From: Methanosarcina spelaei
GTDB taxonomy: Archaea > Halobacteriota > Methanosarcinia > Methanosarcinales > Methanosarcinaceae
Direction of reading: 5' to 3'
Assembly: GCF_002287235.1 (NCBI RefSeq)
Contig: NZ_LMVP01000035.1
Location: forward strand, 1 to 49,618
DNA: 49,618 nucleotides
The translations under genes were made by a program, and so were the position numbers. The notes beneath the pieces were generated by a model. That model saw only the letters and a list, made by a program, of their open reading frames with translations. It had not been told where the DNA came from and searched no databases. Positions 40,870 through 48,901 of this stretch are shown in pieces (the first letter of the stretch is position 1; every line of letters begins with the position of its first letter).

Positions 40870-42399
40870 ATGGTCGGCATTGCTAACGAAAGTGTAGTGT
40901 TTTTTGGACATTTAAGCGAGCTTTATCAATTAGCGAAAGAAGGAAAAATTGACACAAAACTACAGGGCAGCCATACCCGTCCCTGTAAATTCTGGACGGC
41001 TATGAAAATCTTAAGCGGCATTAAAAATACTGTTGTTATTGCTCATGGTCCAAGTGGCTGCGCGATTGGAGTAAAACAGGCTTATAAGCTAACAAATTGC
41101 AGAAATAGCGGTTCCCCATACGAATCCATTATTACTACAAATATTGATGAAAAAGCCATTGTATACGGTGGCGAAAAGGAACTGAAGGGCGCCATACTCG
41201 AGGTAGATAACAAATATAAGCCTGACGTTATTTTCGTAGCAACAAGCTGTGCCACCGGAATAATTGGGGATTATGTAGATGCCATAGTGAACAAAGTTAA
41301 GCCCAAAATTAACGCCGAAATCATGGCCATTCATTGCGAAGGTTTTGCGGGAGAGTACAGGAGTGGGTTTGACCTGGTCTTCAGGCAGATTGTTCAGCTT
41401 ATGGATAAGCCTGATCCAGAGAGCAGATCAAAGCTTGCAAAATCCGTTAATATCGTAGGGGGCAAAATGGGTCCAGAAAGGACGGAGATTGAAACTGATG
41501 TTAAAGAATTGAGGCGGTTAATAGAAAGCATGGGTGCAAGTGTGAATGCGGTAATAGCAGGCAATTGTTCACTGGAAAAAATAAAACAGGCTCCCAGTGT
41601 AGCGGTAAATTGTACCCTATGCCTTGTTATGGGCTATGCGATAGGAAGAGAGATGCTTGACCGGTTTGACACTCCTTTAAACTCTACGATTCTGCCGTGT
41701 GGTATAAGCGCAACCGAGAAGTGGCTGAGAGGAGCAGCCAGGCATTTACATCTCGAAACTGAGGCTGAAGAGCTGATCAAAAGAGAATATGAAGCCATAA
41801 GCGTCGAATTTGAAGAGGCGAAAAAATGCCTATCAGGAAAGCTGGCAATTGTTGAAGGGCATGATGCGATAAAGTCTCTGTCAATCGCTCACATGCTTGA
41901 ACGTGATTTTGGTATGAGGGTGGTTATATATAATTTTCATCCCTGGAGCACGCAGGCAAGAGAAACAAGTATTGATTACCTCTTAGAGACCGGGATTGAT
42001 CCTGAAATACTGATCACAAAGGGTACTCTTGCCTTTGGAAAATATGAGGCAATGGTTCAGACTGAAAATGAGCTTATGGAATATTTGGGAGATCTGAATC
42101 CTGAGACAACCGTGTATTTTGGGTCATCAATGAGTTTTCCGAATATTCCTGTAGTTGATTTAAATTCCATATTAAACCGCCCCAGATTTGGTTATAGGGG
42201 AGCTTTAAAGGTAGCTAAATGCGTTTGCACTGCTCTTGAGTATTCTTTCAGACCTCGCAGCTGGGTAATGAAAAAAATGGTGTTCTCTGAAAACTCAGGG
42301 TTGTGTTCAGCCCAGTCCCTCACACCGAAGCTGGCTCAGGATTTGCCGGATTGCACAGTTTATGCAGGAAAGGAGAGAGACAAATGTATGATGAGTTGA
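40870..42399 (+). CDS. vnfE: nitrogenase cofactor scaffold protein, E subunit (vanadium system)
   Basis: About 509 residues, a NifE homologue that with N forms the scaffold on which the Fe-V cofactor is built before transfer to VnfDK. Motifs: RPCKFWTAMKIL, IAHGPSGCAIGV, ATSCATGIIGDYVDAIV and HCEGFAGEYRSGFD. The ATG at 40870 is chosen because GAGGG sits five bases upstream; a TTG at 40837 would add 11 residues. The stop overlaps vnfN by 16 bases. The 0.27-kb spacer with repeats upstream could hold an internal promoter or RNA-processing site. Confidence 0.9.
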   Translation: MVGIANESVVFFGHLSELYQLAKEGKIDTKLQGSHTRPCKFWTAMKILSGIKNTVVIAHGPSGCAIGVKQAYKLTNCRNSGSPYESIITTNIDEKAIVYGGEKELKGAILEVDNKYKPDVIFVATSCATGIIGDYVDAIVNKVKPKINAEIMAIHCEGFAGEYRSGFDLVFRQIVQLMDKPDPESRSKLAKSVNIVGGKMGPERTEIETDVKELRRLIESMGASVNAVIAGNCSLEKIKQAPSVAVNCTLCLVMGYAIGREMLDRFDTPLNSTILPCGISATEKWLRGAARHLHLETEAEELIKREYEAISVEFEEAKKCLSGKLAIVEGHDAIKSLSIAHMLERDFGMRVVIYNFHPWSTQARETSIDYLLETGIDPEILITKGTLAFGKYEAMVQTENELMEYLGDLNPETTVYFGSSMSFPNIPVVDLNSILNRPRFGYRGALKVAKCVCTALEYSFRPRSWVMKKMVFSENSGLCSAQSLTPKLAQDLPDCTVYAGKERDKCMMS

Positions 42400-43748
42400 G
42401 ATTCGATAACTGCAACCATAGCAGGGACCCTATGGTCGGATGTGCTCTTGAAGGTGCCACCGGAGTACTGGCAGGAATCAAAGACATTAGTATTGTCATA
42501 CATTCCCCTCAAGGCTGTTCTTCAACGGTTTCGGCAGCCTATGACATCCATGAAATCGATTTTACGAAAAGAAAAGTTGCATGCACCAGGCTTTTTGAAA
42601 CAGACGTGATAATGGGAGCTTCAAGCAAGCTGAAAAACTTAATCAAAGAAGCTGATTCGAAATTTAAAACCAGGGTGATATTCGTAGTTGGTACATGTGC
42701 AGCTGATATCATTGGTGAGGATATTGAGGGCTTATGCCGAAATATCCAGCCGCAAACTGATGCAAAGCTTATTCCCTTGATGGCAGGAGGGTTTCGAGGA
42801 AACCTCTATGATGGTATTGAACTGGGACTGAATGCATTGCTTCCGTTTATAAAAAAGCAGAAGGAAAAAATTCCAAACACTGTGAACTTAATAGCGCCTC
42901 AAGCAAACCTGAACCCTACATGGTGGGCGGATTTGAAATGGATACGTGAAACCCTTGAAAAAATAGGAATTAAAGTTCAGGCTGTGCTTCCTCACGATAC
43001 GTCTCTGGAAGAACTAAATAATGCCGGGCTAGCATCGGCAAATATACTTCTCAGTCACGATGCTGGGTATCAATTTGGGTTAAAAATGCAGGAAGTACAT
43101 AATATACCGCTTATACTATCGGACATTCCACTCCCAATAGGACTTAAAAATACTGCAAGATGGCTTCGTGCAATAGGAAAATACTTTGGCGTCGAAGAAA
43201 AAGTTGAGGCAATGATAAAAGACGGGGAAGCTATGGCCATTGATGTTCTGAGACGCAGAGGGTTGATGATGATCCCCAGGTACCGCAACTGCAGAGTAGC
43301 TGTTTCGGCGGATGCGACCATGGGAATAGGGCTGACCAGAATGTTATTTGAAGAACTGGAAATGATTCCGGATCTGTTGCTGTTCAGATCTTCCGTGTCT
43401 GATTCTCAGTTGCTGTTGGAAAATGAGCTTAACAATATGGGAATTTCCCCGAAGGTTGTTTTTTCGGCTGACGGATATCAGATAAAAAAATCTTTGATGG
43501 AAAGCTGTATAGATGCTGTATTCTGTTCTTCGTGGGAGTATTATCTGGCTGAAGAACTGGGGATAAAGTTTGCGTTTGATGTTTTCAACCCTACAAACCG
43601 GCAGAACTACCTGAATAGGGCATATTTCGGATACGAAGGCATGCTGAACTTTTTAGAAAATGTTGCAAATGACTGGGAACGGGCTCTTCGTTCAAAGCAG
43701 ATTAACTGGGAAGAGTATTCGGAACTGACTCAAAAATGGAGCTTATAA
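42384..43748 (+). CDS. vnfN: nitrogenase cofactor scaffold protein, N subunit (vanadium system)
   Basis: About 454 residues, a NifN homologue pairing with VnfE. Motifs: CNHSRDPMVGCALEGATGVL, IHSPQGCSSTVSAAYD, VGTCAADIIGEDIEG, and AYFGYEGMLNF near the end. Open frame extends back to 42303, but ATG 42384 is preceded by a strong AGGAAAGGAGAG and gives the usual N-terminus. It overlaps vnfE by 16 bases, so the two are translationally coupled. Confidence 0.92.
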   Translation: MYDELRFDNCNHSRDPMVGCALEGATGVLAGIKDISIVIHSPQGCSSTVSAAYDIHEIDFTKRKVACTRLFETDVIMGASSKLKNLIKEADSKFKTRVIFVVGTCAADIIGEDIEGLCRNIQPQTDAKLIPLMAGGFRGNLYDGIELGLNALLPFIKKQKEKIPNTVNLIAPQANLNPTWWADLKWIRETLEKIGIKVQAVLPHDTSLEELNNAGLASANILLSHDAGYQFGLKMQEVHNIPLILSDIPLPIGLKNTARWLRAIGKYFGVEEKVEAMIKDGEAMAIDVLRRRGLMMIPRYRNCRVAVSADATMGIGLTRMLFEELEMIPDLLLFRSSVSDSQLLLENELNNMGISPKVVFSADGYQIKKSLMESCIDAVFCSSWEYYLAEELGIKFAFDVFNPTNRQNYLNRAYFGYEGMLNFLENVANDWERALRSKQINWEEYSELTQKWSL

Positions 43749-43749
43749 T

Positions 43750-44154
43750 ATGGACACTGAATGCACAATTTTAAATGAAGTAGCAAAACAGAGCTCTGAG
43801 ACCTTTAAGGTGGCAGTTACTTCAAAAAATGGAAAACTTGTCGACCAGCATTTTGGGCAAACAACCGATTTTATGATTTTTGAGATTACTGGTGGGGATT
43901 ACAAGTTTCTCGAGACACGCTCGACAAAGAAGTACTGCAATGGAGGTAATGAGCTTAACAATGGATACCATAGGAGGAAAGAAGCAATAGAAACGATCTC
44001 TGACTGTGATGCTTTACTTTCTATGAAAATCGGGTTGGGTGCACAAAAAAAGCTTGGAGAATTCGGAATCGACTGCGTTGAATATTGTTACACCGTTGAG
44101 AGGGGACTAAAGTATTTGCAAATAATGAGAAGTAAAAAAAGTGAAAAAAATTAG
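43750..44154 (+). CDS. NifX/NafY-type cofactor-binding protein
   Basis: A 134-residue protein of the dinitrogenase iron-molybdenum cofactor family (NifX, NifY, NafY, NifB C-terminus). Typical features are FKVAVTSKNGKLVDQHFGQTTDF (split), FLETRSTKKYCNGG, and DCDALLSMKIGLGAQKKL. These proteins bind cofactor precursors during transfer. It begins two bases after vnfN, so it belongs to the operon. A vnfX name is plausible but not certain. It ends with TAG followed by 14 open codons and TAA; readthrough is possible but not implied. Confidence 0.88.
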   Translation: MDTECTILNEVAKQSSETFKVAVTSKNGKLVDQHFGQTTDFMIFEITGGDYKFLETRSTKKYCNGGNELNNGYHRRKEAIETISDCDALLSMKIGLGAQKKLGEFGIDCVEYCYTVERGLKYLQIMRSKKSEKN

Positions 44155-44338
44155 CTTACATCCTGTAGCATTATTTTGAATCAATAATTTTTTCTGATTC
44201 CAGACAGTAGTAATAAGTTGCCATATATTATTAGAAGTATATTTTTGATGATAGCGGATGCTATGTCAAGAGTACCCTTGCCAGAATATTTAGTTCTAAA
44301 AATAATGCTGGATGCTAGCTCATAAAAGAGGTATCTGG

Positions 44339-45478
44339 ATGAACAATAGAACAATAGTTATCCTATTTGTCTCAATGCTGTCAGTATTATTTTTGTCAGG
44401 TTGTATCGAAGAAAATCTCAATTCGACAACGCATGATAATACGGCAAACATACCAACTTCAAACAATAATAATGTGGAAAATACGACAAACGTATTTTCA
44501 AACGATAAAAGTGGGGAAACCAGAGTTGTTACTGATTCGGCAGGTAGACAAGTTCAGGTTCCTTTAAAGGTGAAAAGAGTTGCAGATACCTGGATGGGAC
44601 ATAATGAAGTGCTGGCTATGCTTGGAGCTGATGACAGGATTGTTGCAACAATGTTCAGCCCAAAAACAAGACCATGGGCGTACAAAGTTTGTCCGGCCTA
44701 CTATAACGCTGTAACACTCAGCCCAACATATGATGTCGAAGCTTTGCTTGCCACCAAGCCGGATGTTGTTTTCATGCCAAGCAGGGATAAAAATATCGAG
44801 AAAGTTTCAAATCTTGGAGTTCCTGTTGTAGAGGTAAATTTTACAGATTTTGCTTCTATGAAAAAATGTTTTTCAGATACTGCGAATGTATTGGGAGACG
44901 AAGAAGCTTTGGAACGTTCACAGAAATATAATGCATATCTGGATAGCAAATTAGAATCGGTAAGAAATATCTCATCCAAAACACCTTACGAAGAAAGACC
45001 AAAAGTTCTCCATCTCGTATCACTATCACCTTTGTGTGTAGATGGCGGCGGAAATATCATCAGTGATTGGATTGAAGCTGCAGGAGGTGTCAATGCAGCT
45101 GAAGAAGTAAAAGGCGGCATTATGCAGGAAGTCTCAATGGAACAAATATTAAAGTGGAATCCTGACGTGATTATTCTTAGTGTGAACGCCAAATCCGAAG
45201 AGAAAGAACAGATAATGAATAGCGAGTCCTGGAAAAAAGTTAAAGCAGTTAAGAATAACAGGGTATATCTAAATCCTGAAGGAGCGTTTATATGGAGTAG
45301 GGCTGGAGCAGAAGAAGCGCTTCAGATCCAATGGGCTGCAAAAACCATCAACCCGGACATGTTTCAATCCATTGATATAAATAATGAAACAAAATGGTTC
45401 TACAAAACCTTTTTTGATTATGAGCTTACAGATGAGGATGTTCAAAAAATTTTGAATTCACAGATGATGCCGGATTAA
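44339..45478 (+). CDS. FepB/BtuF-like substrate-binding lipoprotein
   Basis: About 379 residues. The signal peptide ends in a lipobox (LFLSGC, Cys 22 of the chosen start). An Asn/Thr-rich linker follows to about 65. The rest is a helical-backbone binding protein of the siderophore/cobalamin class: DSAGRQVQVPLKVKRV, MLGADDRIV, LLATKPDVVFMP, WIEAAGGVNAAEE, WNPDVIILS. It probably delivers a chelated metal or corrinoid to an ABC importer not present here. Linked to vnf, it may bring in vanadium or iron chelate, which is inference. ATG 44339 has AAGAGGT upstream; ATG 44312 would put charged residues before the signal. Confidence 0.85.
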   Translation: MNNRTIVILFVSMLSVLFLSGCIEENLNSTTHDNTANIPTSNNNNVENTTNVFSNDKSGETRVVTDSAGRQVQVPLKVKRVADTWMGHNEVLAMLGADDRIVATMFSPKTRPWAYKVCPAYYNAVTLSPTYDVEALLATKPDVVFMPSRDKNIEKVSNLGVPVVEVNFTDFASMKKCFSDTANVLGDEEALERSQKYNAYLDSKLESVRNISSKTPYEERPKVLHLVSLSPLCVDGGGNIISDWIEAAGGVNAAEEVKGGIMQEVSMEQILKWNPDVIILSVNAKSEEKEQIMNSESWKKVKAVKNNRVYLNPEGAFIWSRAGAEEALQIQWAAKTINPDMFQSIDINNETKWFYKTFFDYELTDEDVQKILNSQMMPD

Positions 45479-45800
45479 TCAGAGACTTCATTGAGAATTT
45501 TAGTATTTAAAGATTGAATGTTGTTTTGTGAGGCTGCTGAGATAAATAAAATGACAGCAGCTTTTTTTACACAACTATCAAGGAAAAAGGACAGTACCTG
45601 TATAGTAAATGAAAAATTGAGAAATAAATACACAGTTCTAAGTAGCTTTTCACTCGAAATAGCAGAATAAGAAAACAAGTGCACAGTTACTAAATTGTGT
45701 GTATAAAATTATGTGCTATTGAGGGAAATTATACTTAAACAAAGTTGCTTTTAAAGGAAATTACTTTTAGAGAAAATTACTTTTCAGGTAAGGTGTGATT
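45479..45800. other. spacer with terminator before the homoaconitase subunit gene
   Basis: The spacer contains the T-tailed hairpin at 45533-45568 and otherwise AT-rich DNA. Nothing else is recognised. Confidence 0.5.
45533..45568 (+). terminator. hairpin plus T-run after the binding-lipoprotein gene
   Basis: GCTGCTG and CAGCAGC form a perfect 7-bp stem (45533-45539, 45555-45561) followed by seven T residues. It lies 55 bases after the stop at 45478 and may end vnf-operon transcription. Confidence 0.7.
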
Positions 45801-46343
45801 GTGAGTCTTATTGTAGGTCGAGTCTGGAAATTCGGAGACAACGTTAATACTGATGAAATTATCCCTGGTAAATATTTGCGGAGCAAAGATGTGCAGATCT
45901 TTGCAGCTCATGCAATGGAAGGAATTGATCCAGAGTTCACAAAAAAGTTCAGGATTGGAGATATCATTGTTGCAGGTACCAATTTCGGTTGTGGGTCTTC
46001 AAGAGAACAGGCTCCTCTTGCTTTGAAATATGCAGGAGTATCATGTGTTATAGCGAAGTCTTTTGCCAGGATCTTTTTTAGAAATGCAATCAATATTGGG
46101 CTACCTCTCATAGAGGTTGATATTAATTGTAAGGAAAGAGATAAAGTTAAAGTTGATCTGGCCAGAGGTGAAGTTACAGTTTCAGAGAGAGATATATTTA
46201 ACGGGAATAAATTGCCGGATTTTCTGCTTGAGATACTTAATGATGGCGGACTTGTAGCTCATAGAAAAAAAGTAACTAGAGAGCAAAACAAAAAAATTTT
46301 ACTAGAGCCATCAAAAGAAAGAATAAAAGGCCGTCAGTTCTAA
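45801..46343 (+). CDS. homoaconitase / 3-isopropylmalate dehydratase small subunit
   Basis: A roughly 180-residue swivelling-domain subunit of an aconitase-type hydro-lyase. Motifs: [57 protein letters not shown]. The substrate loop reads YLRS; in the methanogen enzymes YLRT (with Arg) marks homoaconitase, while YLVx marks isopropylmalate isomerase. Homoaconitase is more likely, serving 2-oxosuberate/coenzyme B synthesis. GTG 45801 with AAGGTG upstream is chosen over GTG 45795. The large subunit is not in the window. Homocitrate, the substrate upstream of this step, is also the organic ligand of nitrogenase cofactors. Confidence 0.88.
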   Translation: MSLIVGRVWKFGDNVNTDEIIPGKYLRSKDVQIFAAHAMEGIDPEFTKKFRIGDIIVAGTNFGCGSSREQAPLALKYAGVSCVIAKSFARIFFRNAINIGLPLIEVDINCKERDKVKVDLARGEVTVSERDIFNGNKLPDFLLEILNDGGLVAHRKKVTREQNKKILLEPSKERIKGRQF

Positions 46344-46658
46344 ACATGGTCATTTTTTATATTACTTTGTCATATTTATTTCTGAGTTGTTTAAAGAAAC
46401 ATCTGCCACATTCAGTGAATATTTCTTCAAAACAGACGGATTAAACTTAAAATTTTCAGGATCATTAAATCCAAGGTGTAATATCTCATTTATTGTAAAT
46501 TTACAATCGAAATTTTGAGATTTTCCTTCAGTTCAATTTTTCTCCCGACATTTAACTTCAGTTGGAGTGGAATGCATTTGATTAAGTGAATAAACAAAAT
46601 CTGCGTTAATTCACAAGGTAGATATCTAAAAGTTCGGAAGGTCTGTTTCAAGTACTCA

Positions 46659-47676
46659 TTATCCTGAACACCAATTGATCTCAGTGTCAATCCTCTCTCC
46701 ATTTCTCAACATGTCACGCAGTTCCATCATTTTGCAATCCAGATATTCCATGTACATCAGATTCTTTCTTTCCTGTTGACTGGTCTCAATAATACTGGAC
46801 ATTGCACCATTCTTGATTACTATCCTGCGATCACCCATTAAAGCTAGCAGTGGATCATGGGTAGATATGAGCACTATTTTTTCTTTATTAACCAGAAGTT
46901 CCAGCGCTTTTCTCCTGTTAACTCCTGCATTCTCGATCTCATCAATCAAGACGACAGGAGAAGAGCTCAACAAAGCTGTATCTGCAATCATTAGTGAGCG
47001 TGTCTGACCCCCACTAAGTTGGGTAATTGAAATATCATCACTAAACTTCTCTCCTATCAGTTCATTTGCAGTATAAATTATATTATTAACCGTTTCATCC
47101 TTCTTGGAAATCATACGGCATTCAGCATGCATAGTAATGAATTCTTTTACTGTAAGGTCTACAACGAAATTCATGTTTTGAGACAACTGCGCCACTATCT
47201 TTTGGTCCATCGAAAAGCGTTTCTTTGCTTCAGGTACAAGTCCGTTTATTAGAATCTGCCTTCCTGTAGGTGTATCTTTCTGTGCCATACATTCAATATC
47301 TGCCAGCAGCCGGCTTTTTCCGGAACCAGTGGGACCAACAATACAAACTATCTCACCGGGTTTCAAAGTAATGCCTGCATTCTCTGGATTCCCGGACTTG
47401 TCTTTTCCCCCAATTACCGTAAGGGAATTTATTTGATGTTGCTTTTCGGGAATTATATTTATTTGGATTATTGCTTCGATATGGTTCAATATCTGTTTTC
47501 AATCCATTCCTGAATCCCTCAGGAATTCATCGGTCAGTCCTGAAAGCCAATCCTGCAAGGATAAGGATAAAGGAAGCTCTTTTAATCCGAGAGATGTAAA
47601 AAAAGTCTGCAACAAAGGGATGAAAATTCAAAATATCTTTAATCGATGAAGTTAACAGATGACCGTCCACTTTCAT
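46659..47676 (-). pseudogene. ABC-type ATPase gene broken by a frameshift and an in-frame TGA
   Basis: ATG 47676 has an ideal AAGGAGG before it and overlaps the GTPase gene end. The frame reads MKVDGHLLTSSIKDIL, NFHPFVADFF and then breaks in a run of seven T (47604-47598 on the minus strand). One base less restores TSLGLKELP ... FLRDSGMD. A TGA at 47501-47499 then interrupts, and the same frame continues through KQILNHIEA into a complete ABC ATPase core: Walker A GPTGSGKS, signature LSGGQ, Walker B VVLIDEIE, H-loop STHDP. Translation from TTG 47489 would give a 276-residue ATPase lacking the N-terminal helical (DUF1858-like) domain. No permease is adjacent. It is either a pseudogene or a truncated ATPase. 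Confidence 0.75.
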
Positions 47677-48367
47677 GCCCCTCCTTAAAAACCATTTTTT
47701 TTGCATTTCCACGCTGGTAATCTTTACTAATTACCATTTCTCCCACACAGTAAGGACATACCGCTGATGGCATGGAAAAGCGTAATTTCTTCCCCTCAAG
47801 TCCGCCTACTTCTACTGCCCTGCTCAAATAATAACTTAGATCAAAAGCTCCCTGGCCAGTAAACCCATTGACAAATATAATTTCGGCTTTCGGATTTGCC
47901 AATCTTACATTGAAAGCAAAAACCTCCCTTTCTGCTTGAGATACGATATCGCTTTTTGTAATGACGATAACATCAGCTAATTTCAACATTGGGCCTATTT
48001 TTTTTGGTGTATAAACTCCTGAAAGGTTATCAATGACACACACCCCAAGTACTTCTTTGATGTGCGGGGAACATCTGCTGCATAAACCGGCACTCTTGGT
48101 AATAAGTAGATCCAGTTTATTTTCTCTTCCCCAGGTAAGGCATTCATCAATGTTACTCACAAAGAAATGATCAGGGCATAAATTTCCCGAGAGTCCAACC
48201 ATAAACGGCAATCCTATTTTTTTATAGGCAAGGTCGTCTTTTGTATAAAGTGAATCAAATTTTATTATGCCTATTTTTTTACATTCTTTTTCAAAGTGTT
48301 CAACAGTCTTCAGTATGACTGAAGTCTTCCCAACTGAAGGCGGCCCTGCCACCGTAACTAATTTCAT
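47639..48367 (-). CDS. HypB/CooC-like metal-chaperone GTPase
   Basis: A 242-residue SIMIBI-class P-loop protein. Walker A is GPPSVGKTS (8-16), the nucleotide-specificity motif is TKSD (137-140), favouring GTP. Cysteines that could bind metal: C64, C96 and C99 (SAGLCSRCSPH), and CPYC at 204-207. The layout resembles HypB/UreG and other maturation GTPases that load metals into enzymes. The gene overlaps the downstream ATPase start by 38 bases and begins 16 bases after the preceding binding-protein gene, so the three form an operon. Its frame is intact although both neighbours are damaged. The target enzyme is unknown. Confidence 0.8.
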   Translation of the reverse strand: MKLVTVAGPPSVGKTSVILKTVEHFEKECKKIGIIKFDSLYTKDDLAYKKIGLPFMVGLSGNLCPDHFFVSNIDECLTWGRENKLDLLITKSAGLCSRCSPHIKEVLGVCVIDNLSGVYTPKKIGPMLKLADVIVITKSDIVSQAEREVFAFNVRLANPKAEIIFVNGFTGQGAFDLSYYLSRAVEVGGLEGKKLRFSMPSAVCPYCVGEMVISKDYQRGNAKKMVFKEGHESGRSSVNFID

Positions 48368-48383
48368 CTCACGTATCTCCTTC

Positions 48384-48901
48384 CTATTTTAGTACTCTGT
48401 TTATCTCATAAATATCAGATTTTTGTAAAGGAGTGACCTGCCACATTTCAAAAAATATCTTTGACGTTAGCCGAATTAATTCCATGGTATCATTGGAGCG
48501 CACATAGTCCCACCCAAACCATTTCAGTTTTGCATTGTCCGGATATCTGTAGTTAACTTCGGGATTTAGTGAGGGATAACAATTATCAGCCAGATACTAT
48601 CCTAACTCTCTGCCTGTAGCGTATTTTATCAACACGTCCAATTTATCCAGCTTTGATTTCTTGGCTAAAATATAGAACGGAAACGCCAGAGCACCATCTT
48701 CCGGCCATATTACAGAAGTATTTTCACGCCTCGGACAAATATCAGCCAGAAACCAGGGGATAACATATATGGCTGCGCCAAGCTCACTATTAGAACCTTC
48801 AATTCTCGACATATGAACATAATGCAGCATGTTTTTTATATTATACGCTAAATATTTTAGGCTCTGAATTCCATAGTCCTTATATAAAGTTAAAAATAAA
48901 A
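48384..48901 (-). pseudogene. 5'-truncated ABC substrate-binding protein (COG1840-like) with internal UAG
   Basis: The open frame enters from the IS66 end at 48901 (LFLTLYKDYGIQSLKYLAYN) and continues through LGAAIYVIPWFLADICPRRE and IWPEDGALAFPFYIL. A TAG at 48599-48597 interrupts after YATGRELG; the same frame then continues with YLADNCYPSLNPEVNYRYP and FGWDYVRSNDTMELI to a final TAG at 48386-48384. This is the C-terminal ~170 residues of an extracellular-type solute-binding protein; the first half is lost to the insertion. The internal codon fits a CAG-to-TAG change or a pyrrolysine readthrough site. The GTPase starts 16 bases after the final stop. Confidence 0.75.

Noticed and set aside
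47527-47712. 61-residue open frame between the GTPase and the ATPase
   Set aside because: It is the frameshifted N-terminal part of the ATPase gene plus out-of-frame sequence, not a separate gene.
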